A stretch of 64,000 bases of DNA from Empedobacter sp036647415 (GCF_036647415.1 NZ_JAVXKG010000013.1:1-64000), one strand, 5' to 3'. Counted from the first letter of the stretch, positions 52,765 to 62,662 are shown. Notes: generated by a model not told the origin, from the sequence alone. Translations and numbers: made by a program.

Positions 52765-54573
52765 TTAAAATTTTATTTGGATTTGTATGTTATAATTTAT
52801 TCCAGGTTGCCAACGATTTTCTTGTGTTTGATAATCTTGATCAAAAATATTATTCACTTTAAATGAAACGTTGTAATTTGATGAAATTGTATAATTTAGA
52901 CCAATATTTGTTGTCCAAAAATCACGAAGTGTTGCGCTTTCATCTGTAACCGTATACACTTTACCCGTGTATATATTTTGTATATAAGCAGATAAATTTT
53001 TGTACGTGTATTGCGCACTTGCTGTCCATTTATGGTTTGGCGAATACATTAATTCTTTGCCTGTTTTTTCGTCTTTAGTTTTTATATAACTGTATGTTGT
53101 GTTGAAACGAAAAGCGTTATAAATGTAGCTTCCGATCAATTCAAAACCATACGTTTTTACTTGATTGATATTTATAGGAGTCCAAATATTACTATTATTC
53201 TGACTCGGAATCCATTGTATCATATCATCAATTTTATTGTAAAAGAGATTAGATTGAATTTTAAGATTTTGACCTAAATAATCATTTCCAATTTCCAATT
53301 GATAAGCTGACTCTGATTTCAGATCAGGATTTCCACCAGTTCTCCAAAACAAATCGTTGTACGTTGGTATTCTATAATTTTTAGAAATATTTGTACGAAG
53401 TTGATATGCTGTTATTGGACGATAATTAATACCCAAAGCATAAATGAAAGGATTATTAAATTTGTTCGAAAAATCTTGACGAACACTAGCTTCATAACTC
53501 AAAAAATCAGAAAGTTGATGCTTTGCAATCAAAGCAAAATTGAATGAGTTTCGCGTGCTCGATTTCAAATTATTTCCACCACCTTCGCTATATAAAGCTT
53601 CTGATAATACAGCAAGTTGAAAATTTTGTGTGATTTGATGTTTCAAATAATATTTTAAAATATAATTATCAACCTCAAGATTCGTCGAAAAATCTTGATG
53701 AATATTTGTGAAAAAATCATTTTCTTCGTGGATATAAGCTAATTTTAATTCAGATAACCATTTATCATTTGGTTTAAAATTCCACTCTGACATTATGCGA
53801 TAATCTAAATTTTCATATCCATTTGGCGTAGAATTAATATCAACCAAAGGAAATTCTCTTTTTCCGAAGTTAAACATCGAATAGATTTTTACCTCATTTT
53901 TAGGATTAAAACGATAACCAAAATTAGCATTTATGTTATTGAAATAATATTTTCCGTTTCGGTTATATATAAGATAATTAGGAACTTCATAATCATTATC
54001 AGATTGATTTCTTGAATAATCTACCGAAGAACTAAATTTTTTGCTACTATATTTTAACTGATATTTTCCTGTCCACGTATCAAAACTTCCGTAACCCAAA
54101 TTAACACTTTGACGCAAGCCTTTGTTGTAATCAAATTTATTCAACAAATGAATTGTTCCGCCAATTGCTCCCGTTCCATAACCAATACTTCCACCACCTG
54201 GTTGAATTAAAATTCCGTCGTATGAATTGCTATTAAAAACATTAAAATCTGTTTGACCATTCATGTTAGAATTTACGTTAATTCCATTCCAAACAACTGC
54301 TGTATGCGAAGCTAAAGTTCCTCGGAAAGATGGAGAAGAAACCATTCCTCGTCCATTTTCTTTAAAATAAATTGGTGTTTCTGCCTGTAAAAGTTGCGTT
54401 AATTGTCCTGGATTTTGATTAATTATACTATCATTAAGCGCAATAATACTTTGCGATTTATAATGATTTGCCAAAAACGCATCATTTAGTATCAAAGGTT
54501 GAAGACTAATTGTGTCATTTTGAGCATGCAACGTGCAAGAAATTAAAGCGAAACTAAAAAAAAGTTTTTTCAT
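52765..54573 (-). CDS. btuB: TonB-dependent outer-membrane receptor, BtuB-like (vitamin B12)
   Basis: 602 aa. Signal peptide (ends SCTLHAQ), a plug domain with TPIYFKENGRGMVSSPSFRG and TAVVWNGINVNSNMNGQTD, then a 22-strand-class barrel ending in a terminal strand with Phe (NIQIQIKF). No N-terminal carboxypeptidase-like domain, so it is the short receptor type. A cobalamin riboswitch in its leader marks it as the B12/corrinoid importer, powered by TonB. The BtuG-like lipoprotein follows. No TonB or ABC genes for B12 are adjacent. Confidence 0.9.
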   Translation of the reverse strand: MKKLFFSFALISCTLHAQNDTISLQPLILNDAFLANHYKSQSIIALNDSIINQNPGQLTQLLQAETPIYFKENGRGMVSSPSFRGTLASHTAVVWNGINVNSNMNGQTDFNVFNSNSYDGILIQPGGGSIGYGTGAIGGTIHLLNKFDYNKGLRQSVNLGYGSFDTWTGKYQLKYSSKKFSSSVDYSRNQSDNDYEVPNYLIYNRNGKYYFNNINANFGYRFNPKNEVKIYSMFNFGKREFPLVDINSTPNGYENLDYRIMSEWNFKPNDKWLSELKLAYIHEENDFFTNIHQDFSTNLEVDNYILKYYLKHQITQNFQLAVLSEALYSEGGGNNLKSSTRNSFNFALIAKHQLSDFLSYEASVRQDFSNKFNNPFIYALGINYRPITAYQLRTNISKNYRIPTYNDLFWRTGGNPDLKSESAYQLEIGNDYLGQNLKIQSNLFYNKIDDMIQWIPSQNNSNIWTPININQVKTYGFELIGSYIYNAFRFNTTYSYIKTKDEKTGKELMYSPNHKWTASAQYTYKNLSAYIQNIYTGKVYTVTDESATLRDFWTTNIGLNYTISSNYNVSFKVNNIFDQDYQTQENRWQPGINYNIQIQIKF

Positions 54574-54619
54574 ATAAAATCTGTTTTTCCTCCGAAAACA
54601 CCTTATTTTAAAATTATTA

Positions 54620-54775
54620 TAAATGGCAGGTTTCCTGACTTATCCAAACTTCTTTTTTTCCTTCCCATCTATTAAACAGTGGATTTGTAGTAAAAGTTTT
54701 TAATGAATTTACAGTTGCGGGGACAGTTATGGATTTACACCAAATTCCCTTTTAACTCACTCGTTGAGCACCATT
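54620..54775 (-). promoter_or_regulatory. cobalamin (B12) riboswitch
   Basis: The minus-strand leader of btuB contains the cobalamin-element landmarks in order: GGTGC at 54772, AAAAGGGAATTTGGTG, TAACTGTCCCCGCAACTG, CCACTG, GATGGGAAGG and AAGTCAGGAAACCTGCC ending at about 54624. This is the conserved core with the B12-box-like end. It lies 47 nt before the btuB ATG. With AdoCbl bound it should reduce btuB/btuG expression (family knowledge). Confidence 0.93.
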
Positions 54776-54780
54776 TTGTA

Positions 54781-54788
54781 CAAATGTA
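54781..54788 (-). promoter_or_regulatory. -7 box (TACATTTG) of the btuB operon
   Basis: Exact TAnnTTTG match on the minus strand just upstream of the riboswitch core, so the transcript would begin with the riboswitch. Confidence 0.6.
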
Positions 54789-54960
54789 AAAAAAATGTAG
54801 ATAGTGTAGCGTAATGTGATGTGTTAAAACCTTAATGTTAAAATAATAAGAGCTTGTAAAAGGTTGATATAAAATCATTATTTTTAGGGATATTATATCT
54901 CTAAATAGTAGAGTAGCTTTGTAAAAAGAAAAAATATAAATAATCAATAACTATATAATT

Positions 54961-55218
54961 ATGGAAAACAATCAACCGTACTACAAATCAGAAAAAAAAC
55001 TAGTTGCAGGAATTTTAGGAATCTTATTAGGCGTTTTTGCAATTCATAAATTTTATTTAGGTTATAAAAAGGAAGGAGTTATTCAATTAATCATATCACT
55101 TGTAACTTGCGGAACTTTTGGAAGTCTTACAGGATTAGTTGAAGGAATTATATATTTAACAAAAACTGACGAAGATTTTGATAAAACGTATGTAGAAGGA
55201 CGCAAAGGTTGGTTCTAA
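54961..55218 (+). CDS. TM2 domain-containing membrane protein
   Basis: 85 aa. The TM2 domain is clear: KLVAGILGILLGVFAIHKFYLGYKKEGVIQLIIS followed by GSLTGLVEGIIYL, two helices joined by a short loop with the conserved HKFYLG. The C-terminus is charged. It is an inner-membrane protein of unknown function, common in bacteria. It is divergent from the B12 operon and followed by its own terminator. Confidence 0.9.
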   Translation: MENNQPYYKSEKKLVAGILGILLGVFAIHKFYLGYKKEGVIQLIISLVTCGTFGSLTGLVEGIIYLTKTDEDFDKTYVEGRKGWF

Positions 55219-55250
55219 AACAAAACATCAATATTTTAATTAATAATCTG

Positions 55251-55286
55251 TCCCAAAATAACTTTTAATTGTTTTGGGATTTTTTT
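55251..55286 (+). terminator. terminator of the TM2 protein gene
   Basis: Stem of 8 bp or more (TCCCAAAA/TTTTGGGA) followed by seven T. Confidence 0.8.
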
Positions 55287-55325
55287 ATTGCATTCAATTC
55301 CTATTAAAAATTACTAAGTTTTTAT

Positions 55326-55333
55326 TACATTTG
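55326..55333 (+). promoter_or_regulatory. -7 box (TACATTTG) of pdhB
   Basis: Exact TAnnTTTG match, 41 nt before the pdhB ATG. Confidence 0.5.
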
Positions 55334-55374
55334 CTTTAGGAAAAAAATATAATTACGTAACGAAATCGCATAAA

Positions 55375-56352
55375 ATGGCTATAAAAACATTTAGAGAGGT
55401 AATCGCAGAGGCAATGAGTGAAGAAATGCGTCGCGATGAATCTGTATTTTTAATTGGAGAAGAAGTAGCAGAATATAATGGTGCTTACAAAGCGTCAAAA
55501 GGAATGTTAGACGAGTTTGGACCAGAAAGAGTGATTGATTCACCAATTGCTGAAGCTGGATTTTCTGGTATCGCTATTGGTTCTACAATGACAGGTTGTC
55601 GTCCAATTGTAGAATATATGACATTCAATTTCTCATTAGTTTGTATTGATCAAATTATCAATAACGCTGCAAAAATTTATCAAATGTCAGGAGGACAATT
55701 CAACTGTCCAATCGTATTTAGAGGACCTACAGCTTCTGCAGGACAATTAGGAGCAACACATTCACAAGCTTTTGAAAATTGGTTTGCAAATGTACCAGGA
55801 CTTAAAGTTGTTGTACCGTCTAATCCGTATGATGCAAAAGGATTATTAAAATCAGCTATTCGTGATAATGATCCAGTTATCTTTATGGAATCTGAACAGA
55901 TGTATGGAGATAAAATGGAAATGCCAGACGAAGAATACACTATTCCGATTGGTAAAGCAGAAATTAAACGTGAAGGATCTGATGTAACAGTTGTTTCTTT
56001 TGGTAAAATTATTAAGCAAGCTTACACAGCAGCAGAAGAATTAGCAAAAGACGGAATTAATATCGAGATTATAGATTTACGTACAGTTCGCCCGTTAGAT
56101 TATGATGCGATCTTAAAATCTGTAAAGAAAACAAATCGTTTAGTAATTTTAGAAGAGGCATGGCCATTTGGTTCTGTAGCTTCAGAAATTACATATATGG
56201 TACAACAAAAAGCATTTGATCATTTAGATGCACCAATCAAACGTATTACAACAAAAGATACATCGGCGCCTTATGCACCGAATTTATATAACGAATGGAT
56301 GCCACAAGTTAAAGATCTTGTAGATGCAGTAAAATCGGTAATGTATAAATAA
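55375..56352 (+). CDS. pdhB: pyruvate dehydrogenase E1 component, beta subunit
   Basis: 325 aa, full length. FREVIAEAMSEEMRRDESVFLIGEEVAEYNGAYKASKGML at the start, the PIAEAGFSGIAIGSTMTGCRPIVEYMTF segment, GATHSQAFENWFANVPGLKVVVPSNPYDAKGLLKSAI, and EIIDLRTVRPLDYDAI in the C-terminal transketolase domain. It pairs with E1 alpha to decarboxylate pyruvate with ThDP, feeding E2. The alpha subunit and E2 are not in this window, so the complex is encoded at separate loci. It is monocistronic with a terminator. Confidence 0.95.
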   Translation: MAIKTFREVIAEAMSEEMRRDESVFLIGEEVAEYNGAYKASKGMLDEFGPERVIDSPIAEAGFSGIAIGSTMTGCRPIVEYMTFNFSLVCIDQIINNAAKIYQMSGGQFNCPIVFRGPTASAGQLGATHSQAFENWFANVPGLKVVVPSNPYDAKGLLKSAIRDNDPVIFMESEQMYGDKMEMPDEEYTIPIGKAEIKREGSDVTVVSFGKIIKQAYTAAEELAKDGINIEIIDLRTVRPLDYDAILKSVKKTNRLVILEEAWPFGSVASEITYMVQQKAFDHLDAPIKRITTKDTSAPYAPNLYNEWMPQVKDLVDAVKSVMYK

Positions 56353-56377
56353 GATAAGATATATCATATATATTTGT

Positions 56378-56410
56378 AAAGTCTAGCACATATTTTGCTA
56401 GACTTTACTT
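56378..56410 (+). terminator. terminator of pdhB
   Basis: 11-bp perfect stem (AAAGTCTAGCA/TGCTAGACTTT) with a 7-nt loop and a T-rich tail, 25 nt after the pdhB stop. Confidence 0.75.
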
Positions 56411-56428
56411 TTTAACCAAAATTTATCC

Positions 56429-58963
56429 ATGAAAAGTCAACTAACAGCTTTTTTTATAGTTGTTTGTGCGCTTCTTCAAGCGCAAGTAAAAATTCAAGGT
56501 AAAGTCATCGACTCAGAAACCTTGAAACCAATTCCATATGCAGATATTCGACTTCCCGAATTAAAAATAAGTGCAACATCTAATTCTGATGGTACATTTT
56601 ATATCGAATCTACAGGTAATACAAATCAATTAAGCATCTCTAAAACTGGATTTGAAACCGCAAATTATATTTTAGAAAATAAGATTGATTACAACTATGT
56701 AGCCCAATTATTTGTAGCCGAAGAAGAAACAGAAGAAGACAATGGAACGGTAGATTTACAAACAGCTGTAGTTTCTGCAAAGAAAAAGCGCCTAAAAAAG
56801 AAAGAAAATCCTGCTTATGCAATTTTGCGTGAAGTTTGGAAACGTAAAAAGAAAAATGGTTTAAAATCTATTCCTCATTATCAATACGATGAATATGAGA
56901 AATTAGAATTTGATATCAGTAATGTAGATTCTACGTTTATGAAACGTAAGATTTTCAAAGGAATGGAATTTATTTTTGAAAAAGTAGATACTTCTTCTAT
57001 TAATGGAAAAACATATTTACCAGCTTTTCTTAACGAGTCAATTTATAAAGTTGCAGGTATCAATAAGCCATCTACAAAAGAACGTCGCGAGTTAGTGGCA
57101 AACAAAACTTCAGGTTTCGAGAAAAATGAAGTTGTAGCATCTACTGTAAAAAATCTTTTTAGAGATATAGATGTTTACGACAATCGTGTTAATATTTTAG
57201 ACATCAAATTTGTAAGTCCAATTGCGACAGACGGATTTGCAGTTTATGATTATGAATTGAAAGATACCATAGATGTTGATGGAGTAGAATCATATCGTAT
57301 CAAATATTACCCACGTCGCGAAGGTGAATTAACTTTCAAGGGTGAATTGTATATTTCGAAAGATTCGTATGCTGTAAAAGAAGTTGTAATGGAAACAACA
57401 AAAGAAATTAACGTAAATTTTGTGCGTAATATCTTTATGAATTTACAGTATGATATTCCAAATGATTCGGTTTTTTATCCTAAAAAAGAATATGCCATGT
57501 TGGATATGTCTATTTTAAGTAAAAAAGAAGATTCGAAAGGTATTTTTGCACATAAAACGGTCAATTACTATAACTATGATTTCGAAAAATCTAATCCAGA
57601 AAGTTATTATTACGAAAGATTAGATCCAGCTAAATCAGCATTAAATGAAAAGTCTGATGAGTTTTGGGCAGAAAGTCGTCCAGAAGCGTTGACTAAAGAT
57701 CAAGAAGGTATTTACGAAACATTAGAACAATTAAATAAAGTTCCCAAATTTAATAATATTGTAAAGGGAATAGAGGTTTTTGGTTCTGGTTATTACAATG
57801 TCGCAAATGCAATAGATATTGGTAATTTATATTCATCATTTGGATATAACCAAATAGAAGGTGTGCGTTTACGTGCTGGTGCCAGAACGTATTTTTCTCA
57901 GAATGATATGTGGCGTGCGCAAGGATTTTTAGCGTATGGATTTAGAGATAATAAATTTAAATACGGTGCAGATTTTAGAGCAATGTTCAATAAGTTTAAT
58001 CGTTTTCAAATTGGTGTTGGTACAAAACGAGATGTAGAACAATTAGCAGCAACGTTAACTTCTTCGGACGGAATTATGACACGTAGTTTTGCTTCGTCGT
58101 CAATTATTAGTCAAGGAAATAATGCGTATTTAAGTAGCAATAATCTGACAAATGTATATACATCTATAGAGCCTTGGAAAAATGTAACTTTTCGTGTAGA
58201 CGGAAATTATCAATTAATAAAACCAGCCGATTCTTCACTTTTTTCTGTAGCGTATGAAAAAGACGGAAAAATAAAAGAAACCGTAACAAACTCTAGTGTT
58301 AGTGTCTCTGTAATTGCGCGTCCAGGTGCAAAATATTCTCAATACGGGATTGATCGTTATGAAATGAATACACTTGCACCAACTTTAATGTTACGTTATA
58401 CAAAAGGTCTGAAAGGTGTAATAAATTCAGATTTTGAATATGATAAATTACAATTCTTATATTCGCAACCAATTTTAATAGGTTCTTTTGGTAAATCTTT
58501 GGTAACAGTAGAAGCAGGAAAAACATTTCAAGGCGTTCCGTTATCATTGATGAGTGCAATTCCAGGTAACGAAAGTTATGGACAAGTTTACGGTACATTT
58601 TCTCAGTTAGATTATTACGAATTTGTAACAGACGAATATGTAACGATGAATTATGAGCACCATTTTAATGGTTGGATTTTGAATAAAATTCCATTAATCA
58701 AAAAATTAAAATTAAGAGAAGTTGGTTTCTTGCGTGCTGCTTATGGTGATATTTCAGATAAAAGTAATGCCATCAATCGCTCAACAATCAAGTATTTTGC
58801 TCCAAATCAACAAATTTATTACGAATATGGTTTTGGAATAGAAAACATTGGTTTTGGAAACATTAGACCTTTACGTGTTGATTTTAATTGGCGTGGAAAT
58901 TATAATAATTTACCAGATGTTCGTAAATTTGGCGTGACAGTCGGAATGGACTGGAATTTTTAA
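56429..58963 (+). CDS. DUF5686 and carboxypeptidase-like regulatory domain outer-membrane protein
   Basis: 844 aa. Signal peptide (CALLQAQ), then an N-terminal carboxypeptidase-regulatory-like beta-sandwich (IQGKVIDSETLKPIPYADIRLPELKISATSNSDGTFYI), then the DUF5686 body with Lys-rich AVVSAKKKRLKKKENPAYAILREVWKRKK, and a C-terminal barrel-like region ending in RKFGVTVGMDWNF. This architecture is common in Bacteroidota and probably outer-membrane. The molecular function is unknown. The pyrophosphatase gene follows after 29 nt. Confidence 0.88.
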   Translation: MKSQLTAFFIVVCALLQAQVKIQGKVIDSETLKPIPYADIRLPELKISATSNSDGTFYIESTGNTNQLSISKTGFETANYILENKIDYNYVAQLFVAEEETEEDNGTVDLQTAVVSAKKKRLKKKENPAYAILREVWKRKKKNGLKSIPHYQYDEYEKLEFDISNVDSTFMKRKIFKGMEFIFEKVDTSSINGKTYLPAFLNESIYKVAGINKPSTKERRELVANKTSGFEKNEVVASTVKNLFRDIDVYDNRVNILDIKFVSPIATDGFAVYDYELKDTIDVDGVESYRIKYYPRREGELTFKGELYISKDSYAVKEVVMETTKEINVNFVRNIFMNLQYDIPNDSVFYPKKEYAMLDMSILSKKEDSKGIFAHKTVNYYNYDFEKSNPESYYYERLDPAKSALNEKSDEFWAESRPEALTKDQEGIYETLEQLNKVPKFNNIVKGIEVFGSGYYNVANAIDIGNLYSSFGYNQIEGVRLRAGARTYFSQNDMWRAQGFLAYGFRDNKFKYGADFRAMFNKFNRFQIGVGTKRDVEQLAATLTSSDGIMTRSFASSSIISQGNNAYLSSNNLTNVYTSIEPWKNVTFRVDGNYQLIKPADSSLFSVAYEKDGKIKETVTNSSVSVSVIARPGAKYSQYGIDRYEMNTLAPTLMLRYTKGLKGVINSDFEYDKLQFLYSQPILIGSFGKSLVTVEAGKTFQGVPLSLMSAIPGNESYGQVYGTFSQLDYYEFVTDEYVTMNYEHHFNGWILNKIPLIKKLKLREVGFLRAAYGDISDKSNAINRSTIKYFAPNQQIYYEYGFGIENIGFGNIRPLRVDFNWRGNYNNLPDVRKFGVTVGMDWNF

Positions 58964-58992
58964 GATATTAATAAATTAAATATAGATTTAAA

Positions 58993-59466
58993 ATGACTTT
59001 TGATGCAATTATAGAAATCCCAAGAGGATCTCGCAACAAATACGAAATGGATCACGAAACAGGAAGAATCCGTTTTGATCGTGTTTTATATTCTCCAATG
59101 GTTTACCCAGCTGACTACGGTTTCGTAGAAAATACATTAGGATTAGATGGAGATCCAATTGATGTTTTAGTTTTTTTAACAGAGCCTACAGTTCCTGGAT
59201 GTGTTATCGAAGTTAAAACTATCGGTGTTTTGAACATGTCAGATGATAAAGGTCAAGATGAAAAATTAATTTGTGTGCCAGTTGCAGATCCAACATGGAA
59301 CCAATTAGAAAACATCACTGATATGAATCCTCATACATTGAAAGAAGTTGAGCATTTTTTCAAAGACTTAGAAAATAAAACAACTACAATAGAAGGATAC
59401 GGTGATAAAGCACAAGCTGAGCAATTGTTACAAGATGCAAGAGAGCGTTTTGTACCTACTCACTAA
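58993..59466 (+). CDS. ppa: inorganic pyrophosphatase (family I)
   Basis: 157 aa, a little shorter than the common 170-180 aa. Family I signatures: IEIPRGSRNKYEMDHETGRIRFDRVLYSPMVYPADYGFV, the DGDPIDVLV metal-binding motif, and the late FKDLENKTTTIEGYGDKAQA. Cytoplasmic enzyme that splits pyrophosphate to drive biosynthesis. It may be co-transcribed with the upstream DUF5686 gene. It has a strong terminator. Confidence 0.95.
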   Translation: MTFDAIIEIPRGSRNKYEMDHETGRIRFDRVLYSPMVYPADYGFVENTLGLDGDPIDVLVFLTEPTVPGCVIEVKTIGVLNMSDDKGQDEKLICVPVADPTWNQLENITDMNPHTLKEVEHFFKDLENKTTTIEGYGDKAQAEQLLQDARERFVPTH

Positions 59467-59489
59467 GAAATAATTTATAATTTCATATA

Positions 59490-59522
59490 AATAGTCCTCA
59501 ATTTTTGAGGACTATTTTTTTG
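59490..59522 (+). terminator. terminator of ppa
   Basis: 10-bp stem (ATAGTCCTCA and complement) followed by seven T. Confidence 0.85.
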
Positions 59523-59595
59523 CGATGTTTTTTCAGCTCTATTATTTCCTTATTATAATGTATTATTGTAGTTTTAGATTAATTAATACTTAATT

Positions 59596-61035
59596 ATGAA
59601 AAAAATATTTACAATCTCTCTTGCATTATTAGGACAACTAATTTTTGCACAGTACACAACGCCTAATACAGGTAAAACGTATAACATTGCCGATTTAGAT
59701 GCACTTACAGCAGATGTTTCTTATGATGCAGCGACTAATACTTACACGTTAAATCAGGATTTAACAATAGCAGAAACAGATATTTTTCTTTCGGATAGTG
59801 ATTATACTTTAGCAATTTCAGAAGGAAAATTAATTACGGTTGTTGGACAAATTATAGTAAATGCTCCCAATCAAGTTTTGTTTACGTCAACAAATCCAGG
59901 TACTAGTTATTTTAAAGGTGTAAGATTAGAGGAAAATGCTATTGCTAAATTTTCTAAATTTAAAATGCTTTATGGTGGTGGATTAAGAGCGCTTAATTCA
60001 AGTTTTGTAATGGATAAATCTGAAATTTCTTATCAAAATGCGGGTGCTTCAACTGGTGGTGCGATTAATTTTTCTAGAGGAAATCCAATCATAACAAATT
60101 CTACTTTCAAACATAATATTACTCCTGTAGTAGGTTCTGGAGCGAATCAATCGGTGGCTTTAACTTTCGAAAATAATTATTTAGAAGATAATAATAAAGA
60201 AAACTCTAACCGTCCACAAATTAATATGGGACCAAGTGGAGAAAATCAAACAACAATTATTAAAAACAATACAATTATAGGAAATAGAGCAAACACACGT
60301 GTTGGTGGAATTTCTGTTTCTAGTTTGTTGAGTGTGATTAGTTTTGCACAAATAGAAAATAATACGATAAAAGATAACCGTTACGGAATTACGATTACAG
60401 GTGTTACTGCTGGCGGAAATATTATTGGTAATACGATCGAAAATAATAATACAGAAAATGTACCAAATACTGGTGGTAGTGGAATTTCTATTTCTCAAAC
60501 AGCAACAGCGCCGAAAACATCTGTAACAATAAAAGGAAACACGATCAAAGGAAATCTTTGGGGAATTACAATTATTGGTAACGGAACCAATATAGATATG
60601 ACAAATGGATACAATGTTTTCGAAAATAATGGAAATACAGGTTTAGATTATGCATTATACAATAATTCGGCAAACAATATAAAGGCGCAAGGTAATTGTT
60701 GGGATCCTATTTTAACAGATGAAAGAGTAGAAAATGTTATTTTTCATAAACCAGATAACTCTACATTAGGCTTGGTAGATCATTCAAATTATGCTTGCCT
60801 TTTAAGTACAAATGAAGTGAAATTAGATAAATTAAAGCTTTATCCAAATCCTAGTAACGGAACATTTGTAGTTGATACAAAAGAAAAATCTACCTATCAA
60901 ATTTATGACATTAATGGAAGATTAGTAAAACAAGGAGAATTGAAAATAGGACAGAATAATATACAAACTAATCTTAAAAAAGGTGTTTATATTATGAAAA
61001 CAAATCAATCATCTTCAAAAATCATTGTAAAATAA
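59596..61035 (+). CDS. T9SS-secreted right-handed beta-helix protein with sorting domain
   Basis: 479 aa. Signal peptide (LLGQLIFAQY), a central parallel beta-helix with repeated N-x-I-x-(G/D)-N turns (TIIKNNTIIGNRAN, IENNTIKDNRYGITITG, TIKGNTIKGNLWGITIIGNG), then a type A C-terminal sorting domain (LYPNPSNGTFVVDT...YQIYDINGRLVKQGEL...KKGVYIMKT...KIIVK). It should cross the outer membrane by the type IX system and be released or anchored at the surface. Beta-helix repeats often bind or cut polysaccharides, but no catalytic motif is seen. Confidence 0.88.
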   Translation: MKKIFTISLALLGQLIFAQYTTPNTGKTYNIADLDALTADVSYDAATNTYTLNQDLTIAETDIFLSDSDYTLAISEGKLITVVGQIIVNAPNQVLFTSTNPGTSYFKGVRLEENAIAKFSKFKMLYGGGLRALNSSFVMDKSEISYQNAGASTGGAINFSRGNPIITNSTFKHNITPVVGSGANQSVALTFENNYLEDNNKENSNRPQINMGPSGENQTTIIKNNTIIGNRANTRVGGISVSSLLSVISFAQIENNTIKDNRYGITITGVTAGGNIIGNTIENNNTENVPNTGGSGISISQTATAPKTSVTIKGNTIKGNLWGITIIGNGTNIDMTNGYNVFENNGNTGLDYALYNNSANNIKAQGNCWDPILTDERVENVIFHKPDNSTLGLVDHSNYACLLSTNEVKLDKLKLYPNPSNGTFVVDTKEKSTYQIYDINGRLVKQGELKIGQNNIQTNLKKGVYIMKTNQSSSKIIVK

Positions 61036-61062
61036 TTTTATATAATTAAACTAAAAATAAAC

Positions 61063-61102
61063 AAAGGGTTATCGTTATTTATTACGATAACCCTTATTTT
61101 TT
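61063..61102 (+). terminator. terminator of the T9SS cargo gene
   Basis: 12-bp perfect stem (AAGGGTTATCGT/ACGATAACCCTT) with a T-rich tail. Confidence 0.85.
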
Positions 61103-61187
61103 GTGATATTTATAAAAAAACGAAATTCGATACTATTTTTTATTTATTTTTTCTCAAACATTTTTAAGTTTATAGAAATACTCACAC

Positions 61188-62621
61188 ATGAAATCAAAAA
61201 TAATATTAACGGCATGTTTCATTTCATCAACAATGTTGTTATCAGCTCAAACAAATCAAGAAATTTTAAATCTGATTAATAATGAAGTTGAGGTAAATTC
61301 TGAAGCATATTCTCAACTTAAAAAAGCAACCGAAACAATTGGACATCGTGCAACTGGAACCGAAAACGGAAGAAAAGCAGAAGAATATGCAGCAAACTTG
61401 TTAAGAAGTTATGGTTATGATGTTTCTTTTCAAGAATTTTCTTTTAATGGTTGGAATCGTAAAAGTTTAAATTTAAAAATAAATAATCAGCCCATAAAAG
61501 CAGTAGCGTTGGCACATTCTCCTGCAAATGTAAAATTATCAGGTGAGTTAATCGACCTAGGAAATGGGTTAGAAGACGATTACAAGCAATTAGGCGATAA
61601 AGTAAAAGGCAAAGTTGTTTTTGCTGCATTAGGTTTGTTAGAAGGAACGTCAAAAGAAATAGAAAATTTACATCGTTCAGAAAAAACGGCTTTAGCAGAA
61701 AAATATGGAGCGAAAGGAATCATTTTATTTAATCGACCTGCGGGTGGAATTTTATTAACAGGAACAGCTTCTGTTACGGGAGATATTATAAAAATTCCTG
61801 CAATCAATATTAGTTTAGAAGATGGTTTAAAGATAAAAGAACAATTAACGAAAGGAAAAGAAGTTGCTAAAATAGAGATGAAAAATGATGTTGGACAAAT
61901 GAAAGGTCGTAACATAATTGCTCGAAAAATTGGTTCTAAATTTCCAAAAGAAAAAATTGTTCTTGGTGGACATTTGGATAGTTGGGATTTGGCGACAGGA
62001 GCAATAGATAACGGAGTTGGAAGTTTTTCTGTGATTGATATTGCGCGTACATATAAAAAACTGAATTTGCAGAATGACAGAACATTAGAGTTTGTTTTGT
62101 TTATGGGTGAAGAAGTTGGATTGTTGGGCTCTAAACATTATGTAGAACAAGCTATAAAAGATGGTTCTATCAATCAAATAAAAGCCATGTCAAATATGGA
62201 TATGACAACAAATCCAAAATCTTATTACTCTACAATGGACGCTAATTTGAATGTATTAAATGAGTATGCGAAAGATGTGCAAAAATTAATTCCAGATTTC
62301 AAATTAAATGCTTTTTCGAGCGTAGATTTACATTCTGATCATCAGCCATTTATGCTACAAGGTGTGCCGATTATAGGATTGTCGGATAGTCAATTTACAA
62401 AAGGAGCTTTAAATTGTTATCATGCGAATTGTGATACATTTGATTATGTAGAAGAAATTGGACTAAAAAATAACGTAATCTTAGAAACCTATTTGCTGTA
62501 TCGTTTAAGTAATTTGAATGATTTACCAGCAAAACGTTGGACGGAAGAAGAAATAAAAACGAATTTAATCAAAGGAAATTTAGAAACTCCCTTGCGAATT
62601 TCAGGAGATTGGAGATGGTAA
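61188..62621 (+). CDS. secreted M28-family metallopeptidase
   Basis: 477 aa. Signal peptide (MLLSAQT), a PA-like insert (about residues 110-230), and the M28 catalytic domain with GGHLDSWDLATGAIDNGVG (metal ligands His and Asp), FMGEEVGLLGSKHYV (catalytic Glu-Glu), SNMDMTT, and HSDHQPFM with the last metal-ligand His. The layout matches carboxypeptidase Q-like aminopeptidases. It acts in the periplasm or outside the cell on peptides. It shares a bidirectional terminator with the tryptophanase gene. Confidence 0.9.
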   Translation: MKSKIILTACFISSTMLLSAQTNQEILNLINNEVEVNSEAYSQLKKATETIGHRATGTENGRKAEEYAANLLRSYGYDVSFQEFSFNGWNRKSLNLKINNQPIKAVALAHSPANVKLSGELIDLGNGLEDDYKQLGDKVKGKVVFAALGLLEGTSKEIENLHRSEKTALAEKYGAKGIILFNRPAGGILLTGTASVTGDIIKIPAINISLEDGLKIKEQLTKGKEVAKIEMKNDVGQMKGRNIIARKIGSKFPKEKIVLGGHLDSWDLATGAIDNGVGSFSVIDIARTYKKLNLQNDRTLEFVLFMGEEVGLLGSKHYVEQAIKDGSINQIKAMSNMDMTTNPKSYYSTMDANLNVLNEYAKDVQKLIPDFKLNAFSSVDLHSDHQPFMLQGVPIIGLSDSQFTKGALNCYHANCDTFDYVEEIGLKNNVILETYLLYRLSNLNDLPAKRWTEEEIKTNLIKGNLETPLRISGDWRW

Positions 62622-62627
62622 TATCAA

Positions 62628-62660
62628 AAAAAATCCTTCAGAATTTCTGAAGGATTTTTA
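62628..62660. terminator. bidirectional terminator between the M28 peptidase and tryptophanase genes
   Basis: About 13-bp stem (AAAATCCTTCAGA with its complement) with A and T runs on both sides. Confidence 0.85.
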
Positions 62661-62662
62661 AT

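Noticed and set aside
54735..54947. Minus-strand ORF overlapping the riboswitch
   Set aside because: It covers the conserved riboswitch core and promoter box, and its translation has no recognisable pattern.
56369..56376. TATATTTG box as promoter of the DUF5686 gene
   Set aside because: The pdhB terminator hairpin begins 2 nt downstream, so a transcript from here would meet it at once.
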